From assembly GCF_021155765.1 (NCBI RefSeq), contig NC_060106.1, forward strand, positions 6,021,501 to 6,085,500: a stretch of DNA of 64,000 nt, given 5' to 3'. The translations under genes were made by a program, and so were the position numbers. Origin of the DNA: Diprion similis. Its lineage: Eukaryota; Arthropoda; Insecta; Hymenoptera; Diprionidae. Under the pieces are notes generated by a model. That model did not search any database. It was not told where the DNA came from and saw only the letters and a list, made by a program, of their open reading frames with translations. Positions within the stretch are counted from its first letter, which is position 1, and the number at the start of each line of letters is the position of its first letter. Positions 35,907 to 48,832 of the stretch are shown here, in pieces.

Positions 35907-38578
35907 TTCTAAAGGAAATCGAATTAAAAATGAATCTGTAGTGTCATAAACCTGGATGACAATTCGGTTTGGATGAAACTAGAAAACAAAGAAGTAAATG
36001 CAGTCACACAGTGTTATGGCATGATGATTAAATCTTCGCTGATAACACTTGAGAATTTCAATTTATCTATTGATCCCAGATCCAGATTACCTGAAGAATA
36101 ATATTAGTCGATTATGTTTTCACTCAAATTACACTTTGCGATAGTAACTTAACCTTATCCAATCTAACCTAAAATTGGAAATAACGTGTTTTCGGTGTGT
36201 TGACTCGTACCGGTTCAAAATCCAATGCTGATCTGTTGACTAGCGATAGTGATGTACTGTTGCTGTGTTATAACAGAAAATATTTCACTTTGGGGCAGTT
36301 GAAATTAACCACTGTCCACTACAATACTTTATTTGTTGAGCCTTAGGCTAGGCGTTTGTAGTGCACGTGTACGTCACACGTACCTGCCAATCTGCATATG
36401 CTGTTTGTATACCGACCGAGTGGACGAATGATTCGTCTGCCGTCCTCCAATCGGAACATGAGCGATCTGTCATTGTTTAATGAGCGCGAGATTTACAAAC
36501 TGTCCTTACGCTTTGACACGTTAGAGATAATAGAGACTTATGACTTCCTAATGATATCAGTACCAAGTAAACGAAGTTCTGCGCTTAATGGGAGTGGATA
36601 ATTATGTTCGATTGACTTCGGTCGATTTATGGTTATTATCACTGTAGGTACTATCATTCTGGAATATGCGCAATAATTATTAGTAAATGATTTTTATATG
36701 TTTTTGAAATACAAGAGTGCTGCAATACTTCTTTCGCAATCGTGTACACTCCAGTAATCCACGATCTTTAAACTTACTTAATTGTTAAATATAGTTTTTC
36801 CGTACTTGGGGCCGTCAGCGTGAGCCGAAACACCAAATAGAGTTTTGAAACGTACCAAACTTAATCTTGCTGAAAATAACATTAAATACTTGACTCCATA
36901 CGTCAAAATCAATTTTTTATGAAGTAACAATTAACTGAAATTCATTCTTTAATTTTGGGTTCTTGATAAACTTTCGTCTCCAACCGCAAGCACTTGATCT
37001 TTCATTACTAACTCAAGATACTATCGGTTTCAGTTTTTGAATTGTACCGGATTGTAGAAGCCGATATAATGTCAACACTTTTACACAATGTTTGTTTTAC
37101 ACTACATCGCCAAACAAAAGTTCAACATACCAGCTGATTGAGAAAAGTAATCTTTATTCACGCGGTTATACGATTAAAAAAATTTGCATTGTAATTTGAA
37201 ACAAATTTCTTTATTGCTAAGGGAAGTTTCAATTTATTCATTCTAGTATTAAGTAGAATATTTCTTTCTTCGCGTAATTTGCTGAAATAAAATATCGAAG
37301 GCGTGATCAAAAATTGATGTAGTATAATTATTTGCGTTTTTGTACGAATTACATGCTTTTTCACTATTTTTCAAATCCTGTTTCGCCAACTCAGTATAAA
37401 TCATCTCGATTCTGTTTTCGAAATTATTCCTTCAGGACGTGACCTTTCTTGCTTCGCTGGTAATACTTTTATACAATACACATATACATATACTGCATTG
37501 GAGGATCTATGTCCAAGTTGACTGTTATATGATATATTAGCTCGGTAAAGGTCGACAACGAGATTCAAGTTGAGTGGATAGTGGATAGTGGATAGTGGAT
37601 ATACTGACTGTATATGCCTACGAACTGCAGGCTATCTTATGCATGCATTGTAAACGACGCAGAATGATAAAAATGAGAAATATTATTATCCCGTCTCCGG
37701 TGTTAAGAAACTTGAAAGATAATTTCTCTGCACCACCACGCGAAACGTGCAGCGTTATCTAATTTAAAGTATTCTTCGTAGTCTGTATACACAGCACGTG
37801 TGTATACAATATAGTATACAGTAGTTTGTATACCTATAATCATGTAAGCCATGCTTTTGCATGCGCATTCCTGACGTGCGGAAGGTAATACATATTATAA
37901 TATATCGCTGGCCTAATCGTTAAAACAAAGGTGTGACGGGTTCCGCATGAAATTACAAGAATATATTAAACTTCTAAGGAATAGTCTTGTGACATTGAGT
38001 GCGAAAAAATCGAGCCGAACTTCTCTGGTCCACGTGATAGTTATTTTATAACTGTTTCAAAAACCATTAGACCGGGTGTTGATATACTTACCGTAAAACT
38101 TTGGAATGCATTTTCTTGAAGAGTAAAGACTTTCTTCTCAAGACTAGAATGCATACGTTTCCGTGTTACGAGAAATTGCAATACCGATTTTATTTCAGTC
38201 TTGCTGTTATTTACAACATTCAGGTTTTGTTACCTTCAAAAATTTTAATCAGAAATTGACGGCTGCTTATATGACAATGACACGAGTTCGTAACGATCTA
38301 ACTATCAAATTTTGAGTCCAACACCATTGCCATTGAAGTAATTAATTATCGTTTCTGAATACGAATGAAGTACTATTGAAAATTTTCATTCTTATTAATT
38401 TAAACTTATACGCGATGAAGTTTTTATTCTTCGTGAAAGACACATGACAGAAATTCAGTTGATGATCCTGCATTTCGTGGTCATCAGCTACAGGCTACGA
38501 AGAAATGCTTCTGTGTAGCAAAAAAAAAATAATAAGTGACTTCTAGACTAGAAAAATGATGATCGTTAATCTCAGCGT

Positions 38579-38596
38579 TATATATATATATATATA
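38579..38596. repeat. (TA)n microsatellite
   Basis: Nine TA units in an otherwise unremarkable intergenic stretch. Confidence 0.85.
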
Positions 38597-39294
38597 ATAA
38601 ATGTCTATTTATATCATAAGTGGCCGTGGAAAGTTGACTTGCAATAAATCCAACGTGATCGTGAATGCGCTGGAGTAATATAAGGCACGAGAAGCGACCG
38701 CCCTTCCGCACGTTTCTATTCGTAATAAAAATAATCGGTAGATATGTACGTCATGTATAACTGGTCATGAATTTGTCGAGACGAATGAAAAAGAAAAAAA
38801 AAACGGACGCAAAGAACTGCGGTATAGACTGTAGAGAGGGTCCAGATGAGTTGGCCCCTCGCTATTTTATCACGCGTCTACAGAGTCCCCTCGGAGTCTT
38901 GCAAACCAATTCGGTCCTCTAAATCTGTGGCCGATCGTTTGGTCTACGATCAGCAACATGGATCTACCAACTATAATAAAACGAACGATGCGACAAGCGA
39001 CGTCGCCTGTCCCACCAGGGAGTCTGTTTTCCATCCGTGTGTACAATTATGCAGGGGCCCAAAAAACATCTGAACAATATAGACGTTCAGCATTCGAAAA
39101 AGTCTGTTAGGCGACTCAAGGGTGTCTCTAATTCTGTGCTTTGCGGTACTTTTATCGTCGTGTTATTATCCCGGTCGCCAACTATATATGTATAATGAAA
39201 TTTTTCAATGACACAATTTTCTTTTTTTCATTGTTGAGGGGAAGTCGTCGGTAGTCTTAATCAAGAATTTCCATAAGATTCCGCAGTGACCTCG

Positions 39295-39306
39295 GCCGCC
39301 ATCTTG
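39295..39306. promoter_or_regulatory. Candidate YY1/Pho binding site
   Basis: GCCGCCATCTTG matches the reverse complement of the YY1 consensus (AAGATGGCGGC) and contains the GCCAT core bound by insect Pho. It lies about 450 bases before the start codon of the unidentified gene, where promoter-proximal sites of this type are often found. Confidence 0.35.
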
Positions 39307-39512
39307 AATTCAAAGTATAATTTACTGTTGTGAAGTAAATCTAGAAATAGTAGTAGTCAAAATTGTAGAAAATGTAATTCTCTACAACTTTGGTCATAAT
39401 AATTTTAAGTCTATGATCGATATTTTCCAACTTGGAACATAAATTATTTAAATTAGCAGTTGAATAAGCTACTGCAAAATCTAGTCGAAATTTTGAATTT
39501 AGACTACCAATG

Positions 39513-39513
<1 letters not shown>

Positions 39514-39545
<32 letters not shown>
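39514..39545. repeat. Poly-C tract of 32 bases
   Basis: Uninterrupted run of 32 C about 200 bases upstream of the start codon of the unidentified gene. The complementary G strand could form quadruplexes and the C strand an i-motif. Length is likely to vary between individuals and may be inexact in the assembly. Confidence 0.9.
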
Positions 39546-39549
<4 letters not shown>

Positions 39550-39749
39550 GCCATCAATCTCAAAAGTACATTCCGACTAGACTATATAATCGATGGCGCG
39601 CTATCGTTGCTTGATCAGCTCAAAGTCTGTTGAAGTATTCAAATTCGAAAAGACATATGAGCATGATTTCGGTTTGACAAAACGACGTGTCGAACGTCCC
39701 GCAACAGGTTTAGAATCGAAAAGCAAAACGAGTCGTGAAGCGATGTAGT

Positions 39750-41616
39750 ATGGCAGAAAAAATGGCTTCGAGACGACGACGCGTAGGTAAGTATAAAGTA
39801 TTTTCTCCGTACGCGCGCGAAGTCCGATTAGAGCAGCTCGACACGCTGGTGGCGACGTTTTCAGTACGGTTAGTAACCGCGCCGCGAGAGAACACAGCGA
39901 GTGATGAGGTCATCGTGTCGTTTTTTCCTCCGCGCCAGTCGCGACGCGGTGCGCCTCAACTCCGCTTCGCATCAGCGTTCGTCGCGGGCAGTCTGAATTC
40001 TGTTTATTAACCACGTGGTTTCCGTATCTGCGAACGTCAGTGAAGCACCTCTCGCCTCTTCTTTTTCCGTATTAATTACGTACAGATTTATTAACACCGT
40101 TTTGCAGGATACAGTCGCCTTAGATTTCTCGCGGATCAACTTTTAGGAGTCGTTGATCTACGAACGATCGGCCCGTATCCGCAAGATTTTCATTCACCGA
40201 CTACGTTTCGATTCACCGGTAAACCTAGAATTTATCTTGAGAATTAACCGACTATTACCTCAGTACGAAATAAGTCTTCAATCCGAACGCTGCTTCAGAC
40301 GCATGAATTCTGGATTTAGGGTTTCGTGTGAATGTAGTCACGGGTCAGCTGTCATTTGTTCGACTCAACGCGCTCAACATTCGTTGGCATTTGTTTTTGT
40401 CGTTTTGGATTGCCCGGTATTCGATATTGTTCAATAATACAATGTACAGAGTTTAGATGATACAAGAACCGCGGATAGAATATCGAAGCTGATTTTTTCC
40501 TAACAGGGAAGTAACGAAATTACTAAATAAATTGAGAATTCTCGCGCTGTTCTTTATCCGTATGTATGTATGTACTTCCGAAATCGCGTAACGTATCAAG
40601 TACCTTTACCACCACGTGTTTTGCAACGGGAGGAAAAAAATTCGCGCATGCGCTGTGGTTTCAGGTTAAGCTTGGAGTTTGAAATCGCGTACGGATGCGG
40701 TGCGCGGTAGCGTCATAACTGAACAGTTCTTAATCGAGGATCGTTTACAAACGGCAAAGATTGACGGCATAAACTCGGTAACGGTCACAACTCTCGGGTC
40801 GACCTTGAGTCGATAAGTCAGGAATATTCGACCATCGCCGAAACTTGACGCGCAGCGGCCTTACGCGAACGTTTTAACCGTTGCAATTTATAATTAATCC
40901 ATCTATATGCTTTACTCAAAAGTATTCAGAGCGTGTTTGCGTCTGTACGTATAATATTATAGATAATCGGGTCTCGCGTTTCAAGGCGACTTCGAAGACT
41001 GTAAATCCTAACGTGTTCGATAAGGTATGCGCAGTTCGATCAATGAAACTTTTCACTCCTTGGTGCAAGCATACATTAAGTGTCCAAGTTTCAATCAGCA
41101 GACCAGACGAAAAATACATAACAATAACGATAATAGTATACAATTAGTGCTCAGTTCTGGTTCTGGGAAAAATTTATAGTTCCGTGAATACACAACGGAC
41201 TGATTCACTCTGAGTAAGTCGGAATATACAGATATATACACTTAAAATTAAACAGCGTAATAACAGTGGTGTGATATATATGTGAATAACAAAAAAAAGT
41301 GCGAGCAACGATACTGTGAACAAATTCGTTAGCAAAAATCGAAGTGTTAAAAATCGCGTTGTTACCCTTGCCAGAAGTATTTCTGGATATAATAATTTAT
41401 TCTTGATAATAACAATTCTTTTATATACAATAACTTTTATCCCTGTGCCGATTTAAATCAACCGGCATTTGTTGTTCGATAAACCTTATTATACATGTGT
41501 TCTGTGCAGTTGAAAACGGATTGAAAATTCATCCACCCAAGCTGAAAATACGGGGAAACGACAAAATGAACGGAGTAACGGCGAGCCGCATGCCTGCGGA
41601 AATGTTCGACGAAAGG
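39750..41616 (+). CDS. 5' coding exons of an unidentified long-intron gene (partial)
   Basis: Two exons fit together. The first, 39750-39786, starts MAEKMASRRRRV and ends in phase 1 before GTAAGT. The second, 41510-41616, follows the acceptor TTCTGTGCAG and is open from its first base in exactly that phase. The joined start reads VENGLKIHPPKLKIR, then GNDKMNGVTASRMPAEMFDER, and ends in phase 0 before GTAAGT at 41617. No acceptor after that gives a convincing next exon before 64000, so the intron exceeds 22 kb and the gene is cut by the window edge. An internal ATG at 41566 (MNGVTASRM) could start a short isoform. RRRR near the N-terminus may be a nuclear signal. I do not recognise the family. 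CpG-rich 5' end plus giant first introns suggest a developmentally regulated gene, which is inference. Confidence 0.6.
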
Positions 41617-41950
41617 GTAAGTGTAGAAGCCGTCGATCCGATTGTTTATTAATTAAATGTAATTCTGATTCTACACTTATGTTAACTCGATGCCTCGCCG
41701 AGTTGTGAGAGTCGGTGCAGCTGACCAGGTCAATAATAATTCCATACCGGTTCACCGAGGCAGTCAATGCAGCCACCGATATTCCCGTTTCTCTCCTGCG
41801 CCTCAGGGCCAAGCATATATAACATAACAGGCCGCGTATCCGATCTATGGTGAAAAGTTCACGAGGTTGAAGTTTGGGGAAAAAAATCGCTATTTTCGTA
41901 CTTCTATAATGATATTTGAGGAACTAAGATTCCGGAATATGGTTTTACAT

Positions 41951-42600
41951 TAGACTGTATAAAAAAAAATTTACTATTTTTTTTTTTTTTATGGTATACT
42001 GAAAATATTGTTCAGGATTACGAAAAAGCAATACCATAAAAATTTCAGATTTTAATATTGATATTTAGAGGTGCCTCATCGCGATTTTCTACTTTCCGTA
42101 AGAATAACATGGTAAAAATGGTTCTTGCTCTTTGCGATTTTTATAACTAGATAACGACGCGTCGTACAGAAAATTCATAAACATATTTTTGTAGGAAATT
42201 GAACGTTCTACAAAAAAGGTCTCTTGTCATTTTACGATAAATCTACTCCTTCAAAAGTTATTTAAGGTCCTTTGCTGATGTTTGACCTCAAATAACTTTT
42301 GAAAGAGTAGACTTATCGTAAAATGACAAGAGACCTTTTTTGTAGAACGTTCAATTTCCTACAAAAATGTGTTTATGAATTTTTTGTACGACGCGTTGTT
42401 ATCTAGTTATAAAAATCGCAAGGAGCAAGAACCATTTTTGCCATGTTATTCTTATGGGAAGTAGAAAATCGCGATGAGGCACCTCTAAATATTAATATTA
42501 AAATCTGAAATTTTTATGGTATTGCTTTTTCGTCATCTTGAACAATATTTTCAGTATACCATTAAAAAAAAAAAATGGTCAATTTTTTTTATACAGTCTA
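41951..42600. mobile_element. 650-bp palindromic hAT-like MITE
   Basis: Left arm 41951-42270 and right arm 42285-42600 are near-perfect reverse complements (well over 90% by eye), joined by a 14-base loop. Ends are TAGACTGTAT and ATACAGTCTA. The 8-bp sequence TTTTACAT flanks it directly on both sides (41943-41950 and 42601-42608), the target-site duplication length of hAT elements. It has no coding capacity. High arm identity suggests recent insertion or arm homogenisation. Confidence 0.88.
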
Positions 42601-42681
42601 TTTTACATATTTTGTTTTAGTACGGTTTTGACTGAATTTCAGACAATTCTAAAACTGCAGAATAACGTCTGTTTCTCAGCA

Positions 42682-42710
42682 TGAATCGTTGCGATAACGT
42701 TACTAACTTG
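42682..42710. mobile_element. Right end of a GAAGTTAGTAAC-family MITE
   Basis: Ends ATCGTTGCGATAACGTTACTAACTT, closely like the right ends of the copies at 51298-51406 and 62214-62429. No matching left terminus is seen, so this is a truncated copy. Confidence 0.4.
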
Positions 42711-43226
42711 AATATGATAAAAGTTTACTTCTCGGTGAAACGATGCCCCCTTTTATTCCAGCTTCACCTTTCTTCGTCTCTCCGATCGATCTGCGGTTGT
42801 ACACATAACACGTGTGAATCGAAATCTGTCTATACGGCGATATTCCAATGGCGAAAATCCTGCCTGCAGAACCGATTGAGTCCAGTTTTATACCCGAGTC
42901 GATAATTAATGAAGATTACTGTCGGAATATAAATCCAGAAGATCGCGTGTCTCCACGCGTCGACTTTTCGTCCTTGATATTTTCATTCTCGTTATTTTGT
43001 ACACAGAATTACAACGGCGTGGTATAATCGTGTAACAGCATATTGCGCAACGTATAGGAAAAAGTTATGATTCTGAGAGAGTGTGAAGTTAGCAATGAGT
43101 GGAAAAAAGTGACGATTCCGAGTGAGCGTAAAGTTTGCTTATCATACTTTGGATATCACACGAACACAGAATCGTCATTACCCACGAGTTACACACGATA
43201 TTTTTTACAATAAAAATTTAAAATTA

Positions 43227-43433
43227 GACGTTTTCGATCGTTTGCTGAAAATTAACAAAAGACGCTATTTCTCAACGAATGAATTGCGCGTTGGGAAATA
43301 GCGAACCATTTTTCCACTAGTGGTGAAATATTTTTTCACTAGCTGGAAACAACTGTTTTTACTCACTAGTGGTGAAATAATTCATTGAGAAATAGCGTCT
43401 TTTGTTTAATTTCAGCAGACGGTGAAAATCGCT
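43227..43433. mobile_element. Short foldback element, about 207 bp
   Basis: Inverted arms share AACAAAAGACGCTATTTCTC, with TGCTGAAA further out. The centre carries ACTAGTGGTGAAATA blocks that are also inverted. TA dinucleotides flank the imperfect outer ends (43225-43226 and 43434-43435), as expected for a TA-targeting element, but the outermost bases of the arms mismatch. Confidence 0.6.
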
Positions 43434-46400
43434 TATTTTTACGTTTGAGTTGTGAAAAAAATCTTTCATATACAACAACTATAGCTGTCGGATCGACAGT
43501 CCGGATCCCCTACTTCCTGACGGAGCTGCGACACGAGCATATATATATATATAAGTATAGGCGATGAGAGAAGAATGCGACGTATTACGTAAAGGTTCGA
43601 AGAGTTTCTTGCCGGATAAAAAATTGGTTACACCGAGTAGGATTTTGTTCACATCTTCTTTTCTCATTCTTCATTACGTGTACTATATTATATATACATA
43701 CATATAGGTATATGAGAAATGCGCTTGGAATTTACAGGTCGGTTAGTCAGGGCTGTTCGCGAGTTCTTCTCTAATTTCCATATTATACCGGTGAAATGTT
43801 ATAAACGATGAAAACAAGTGACGCACTGTATTATACCTAACAGGCATGTCGTCTTCGTCTTCTTCATCGATATTCGGTGGTCTATAAGCATTCGGAATGT
43901 ATTTATGCACTTACTACGTTCGTTGGGTAATGGTGGGCAAGCTGGACGACGCGACGTCTCGTAAACGTCGGCGAGTCAGTCAAGTCGGATGTAACGTGTA
44001 TAATTAGTGGCTTTATACTTGCTAAGAACTGAGGTCATGCCGCACGCACGTATCTACATATATGGATATATTATATATATTACCGAGGCGCGGTATGACT
44101 TCGAATTGAAATAAACCTGCTGGTCTCGTTGCTACTCGCAATTAGGGATTTACCTTTAAATTTTACCTACGTGCCCTGCACGCTTCGTCCAACCGACGAG
44201 GGTTGTTCACTCCGATTCGTATAGATATCCTCGTTTCGTCATTATTAGGTACCTCTCGAACCAATTCATTCGGACCATGATTTCAAGCGCGATAGAAGAA
44301 GAGAATCTATTACTCGTGAACCAGATTTTTGACGGCTTTTTAGAAACTTTTTTCCCTCCGTTAAGTACATTATTTAAACTTTTACACGCCTTATTTGTAA
44401 TATGCCACGACTAATTAACGAGAGGTCAAATCCAATTTAGTGTAATTATGTTTCTTTGACTCGCTATATCGTTTTATCAGGTTTATATGAAAAATTGTTG
44501 CTGAACGCTTTATAGTGCGAGAAAGTTATGCTTATGATTAAATTTTAATAATTATTAGCACAGAATTCTTAAACAGTATTACTTTCCTTCGGGGCTTTCG
44601 GTATTGTCTAAAACTATAAAATTTATCAGGAAGATAATCGTCTTATTTTCGCGAAAGAACCAATTTTGAACTTTTCGATGTTTACGGTATGTTTCAAAGT
44701 GATTTGCGACGGCTTCGAACAATTTTTATTACCTTACGTATTCGATGTTGGTTGTGCAAGCACGGTTAAATGAATTCGGCGAAAACATCAAAGTACATAA
44801 AACACGTCATTCAATTTATGCTCGACTAATACTGAGCATAAGTACGTGTTTACATTATACTCGCTACTACAAGTATAATCAGCAAAAAAAAAAAAAAAAA
44901 TTTCACGACCGACGCGGAAAAAAGATTTCTTCTGAGGTCTATATCAGATACATTGGCGTAAAAAATTAACACAAACGACTATACATCGATTCCGATAAAT
45001 ATTAAAATACGATATCAATTGAACGCGTGCTATGTACAGAGTTTGTTGACGTACGTGCAAATCGACTTATGAAACGATGTAAAGTTTCACGTTACTCAAA
45101 TAGTGGTGGGCACGGAATTAATTATAATTATCCGATAATCCTATGGAAGATACTTTATACATGGGTACTGTGTTGAAATCAACGTTACTAATCGTTACAC
45201 ATGTTCATCTGTATAACCGCGCGTATGAATTGAATTTGGAAGAATACAAGAACAATTAAAAAAAAGTGATTGTACAAGAGAGTAATTATAATTTTTTTTC
45301 CACTCAAGGCATGTGTGATTCTGTTTAATTTTTATTACTATTCATTTTAATTTATACACTGAAAAACTCGAAGATACATTCAAAAATTTTGAAATCGCCC
45401 ATTCATCGCGAACCTTATGAAGAGAAATCACGTTTACTAATGGTGTAAGGTCGTATGTGTTCGCGTATTCATTAATTTTAACGCAGATATGCGTTTTCAC
45501 AACTTTCGTAGCGAATACCGTGAAAAAAAATTATTAGACGCCCTTCTACCACTAAATCCACTTTTTTATGCATTCAGCATGCTGATACAGTTTGGCGTTA
45601 AACCAAGTAAAATTAATTAGTGTAACTTGACCGACTTGAGGGCACGTCATTGGCGGTATATTTTTGACCTTCGAGTGGTGACGCTGTTGCAGTTTATAGA
45701 TCATATGTGGTGTTACACAAACGAGGAGCACGTTTTGTTACAGATATGCCATAGTTGAATATCCACGCACACTTTTAGGTACATTAGTGTAAAGCAATAT
45801 CTCCGCGTATATTTACTTCGTATTTATAGTTACGTCGATTTACGTGCAAGTTGACGACAGCCGATGCACATTTATTTCAAAATAGAATACGTCGATGTAC
45901 GTTACAAGCCTGCGAAAATTGGTAAACGCTGTAATAGTGTTTCGTCATCGGTTGAACGAATATGTACTTATGATCACATTTGTCAGGAAAATTGACTCGT
46001 TTAATATCTTTCGACGGAATATGAGTAAGCAAGTCATATATTCAGTGATGAAATAGCACTTTGTACTTTATAGAAAGTTTAATATGTAATAGTCAAATAA
46101 GTATTGTTACGATAACGGTTCAAATATTGTTGGAATTGCATGACAACGTGGCACAAGTTACCATTTCGTGTAATTATACACGTCAACACTAGATTACTTG
46201 TATCGTTATTTCTTAAAAAATTATTTTTTATAAAATTTACTAAATTTACTAGTTAAGTATGAAAAAGACTCGTTTTCATTTTGTTTACAGGATCGTATTT
46301 TCTGATCTTGGTAATAAAAAAATAAAGACAGTTGGGAACAGAATTGTAACTTGAGAACCTAGAAATTTCTCTCTGTGCGATCGTCTCTGGGACCATTTTC

Positions 46401-46711
46401 AAGAGTGGACATTTCCACTTTGAAAATGTCAAGATTTTCGCGCAGATATGACAATGCAACCACAAGTATTATATCTATAATAATATAAACGCGTGTTTGC
46501 ACTAATGTATCTCGCAGAGAACGTCGCGGGCTGCTCGACATTAGAGTATGTATGTATATATAATAAAGTATAGCGAACACGTACAGAACAGAATTTCTAT
46601 GCCATTTCATTTATCTCTGAAGTACGTACTTAACCTCGTTTATGCAGAAGTCTGAACCTAAATAAACAAATTCTTCCCTTTTAGTCGCATCGTCTAAATG
46701 TCTGATACAAG

Positions 46712-47246
46712 ATGTGGTTGTGGGGTTGAAATTCCGAATTTTAAGGGTTCCGAAAGCTACAAATTTTGAATTTTTTGGTGGTAAAACTTGGAGTAAAGAA
46801 ATTTCCAAGTTCCGGAAGTGCATAACTCCGACAAGTCAAAGTTACGAAAGTGTGGAAATGAGAAAATTTGAATATCTAAAACAGCTAAATTCTGAATGAT
46901 CAAAGATTTTCAATTGTGTCAATTTTTGGCTTCGTCAAATTTCAACACTTGCGTCCTTTCTTTCTTTGTTTTGGATTTTCCATATTTTTACGTTCGAAGT
47001 CTTGGTCATTCTGATTTCCGGTTTTTCGGGTTTTTACACCCACTCGTTGGGTAAACTACGCTGTGTGAGTATATTTTAACTTTCGAAATTTTATTCTATC
47101 GTAACTTGAATTTTCGGAATCTTGCACATTTCGAAACTTTGAACCGTCGGCTTTCCGATCATTCGAAACTTCGTTGTTTCCTAAAAGTTTTATTCCTTCA
47201 CTTCAAGTTTCATCACCAAATAATTCGAAATCAGGCACTTCGGAAC
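46712..47246. mobile_element. Foldback repeat, copy A
   Basis: About 530 bp. The left part contains GTTCCGAAAG and TTTGGTGGTAAAACTTGGAG. The right part contains their approximate reverse complements, ending CACTTCGGAAC. A central block with CTCGTTGGGTAAACTACGCTG is shared with copy B at 48427-48832. No protein frame. Confidence 0.6.
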
Positions 47247-48426
47247 TTTGCTTTTTAATAATCCGATGAAATGTCTCTGGATTATACTTATAAAAATGGT
47301 CAACGAACTCGTGAATATTACCAGAATTCTTCTTGCATATAACTTTTTATTCTTTCGATTATCTATTGTGAACATTAACTACAGAACATAAACTTTCATC
47401 TCCGGTATCTGGGTGAACAAACATTGTCAGAAACGTCGGAATTGCTTTCGAACTGATGCAGTGTAAGGCAAGTATTTGCCAATTATAGCCGTTGTCGCAT
47501 CACCTGCTCGGACTATTTGCTCACAATCATACATACAATTGATCAATCGCCTGCTGACGTTGAGTACACGTGAAATCCGATTGTAACTAACCGCTGCAGG
47601 TTGTTGAATATGTTTATATTATGATTTTTATAGGGACTCAGAATTGTAGGAAAAAATTTTTACGCAGTGTAGATTGATTATTTTTTGTTTTACCTACTTC
47701 GTCTGCGATTTTAAGGCGTTTTTGAACAGTGGGAGGAGAGCAAAGCACGTGTGACGCACGTGGCTCTGCCTGCTCGGGAATGCATATGTACATTTATGCA
47801 TACTATGTCTATGTAGTCTACATGTGTGTATGGTATATCAGACTTGAAGAGTTGGAGATAAGTTGGAAAAGTGAAAAGAGAGAAAATAAAAGTAGAAACG
47901 TTCTTGGTTTTGAAGACATAGGAACGATTATTTTACACTTCCTGCACCGAAACGGATTTCTACACTTGCGGTTACTATATAATGCAGTCTTTAAATATTT
48001 TTCTTTCTCACAGAAAATAACCGAAATATATAGTTCTGGGTAAAATATATGAAAATAAGATTTGTAACCGTAAACAGAGAATTTTTTAATGGATTATTTT
48101 TCTTTTCACTGTAATATATTTTCTTGTGACACATGCGTTAGTTTGATTTTGAGAATAGAAGGGAAATATCTTTTATTTCGTCACGGCGGAAGATCATCAT
48201 CTTCTCATTATTTTTCTCTGTACATTTATTATTTATTTCGATGCCGAATCTCTGCGATATTTTATCCGATTTAGATATCTTTTATTAAAAGTAAATAAAA
48301 AAGGGAATTTGTGCACACACGGAAGGCAAGAAGTCCAATATCTGCAAACTTAGCTTTTTTCAATTTTATCAACGGTTCGTCGAAAATTTACACTTTAATA
48401 TCGGTGTGTTGGAAATGCGTGGAAAA

Positions 48427-48832
48427 TTTGGTTGTAGGATTCAATTCTTTTGGATTGATTCTCCGAAAGTCAAAGTTCCGAAAATGCGAAAATCTGAATT
48501 ATCGATGATTTTCAGCTCTGTGAATTTCTGACTTGGTGAAGCTTCGGTACTTTGATCTTGCTTTGTTTTGGATTTTCGATATATTTTTCCTCGGAATCCT
48601 AATCATTCTGATTTTCGGTTTTCCCCATTTTTTACACTCACTCGTTGACTAAACTACGCTGCGTGAGTATATTTACACTACCGAAATTTTACTTTCCGCA
48701 ATTTTTCCCCCCCGTCGCTTGAATTTCGAAACTTTGAGTCTTCGGGTTTCCGACCATTCGAAACTTTGTTGTTCCCACAAAGTTTCACGTCTTTCTTCAA
48801 GTTTCGCCACCAAATAATTCGGAATTAGGCTT
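48427..48832. mobile_element. Foldback repeat, copy B (shortened)
   Basis: Same orientation as copy A, sharing TGGTTGTRGG, CTTTGTTTTGGATTTTC, CTACGCTG.GTGAGTATATTT, CATTCGAAACTT.GTTGTT and CACCAAATAATTCG. Much of the left arm is missing, so it no longer folds fully. Confidence 0.6.

Larger units (their letters stand above)
35907..39749. other. Intergenic region between RPC4 and the unidentified gene
   Basis: Holds the RPC4 promoter (about 35910-36400, with several CpGs) and, toward 39250-39750, the probable promoter of the next gene. Small items seen: a 7-bp tandem (GTGGATA, four copies, about 37573-37601), a TA microsatellite at 38579-38596 and a poly-C tract at 39514-39545. A 67-codon frame at 36398-36601 has no recognisable features. 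Confidence 0.45.

Noticed and set aside
36398..36601. 67-codon open frame near the RPC4 promoter
   Set aside because: Short, no recognisable family, and located where a promoter is expected. It could be chance.
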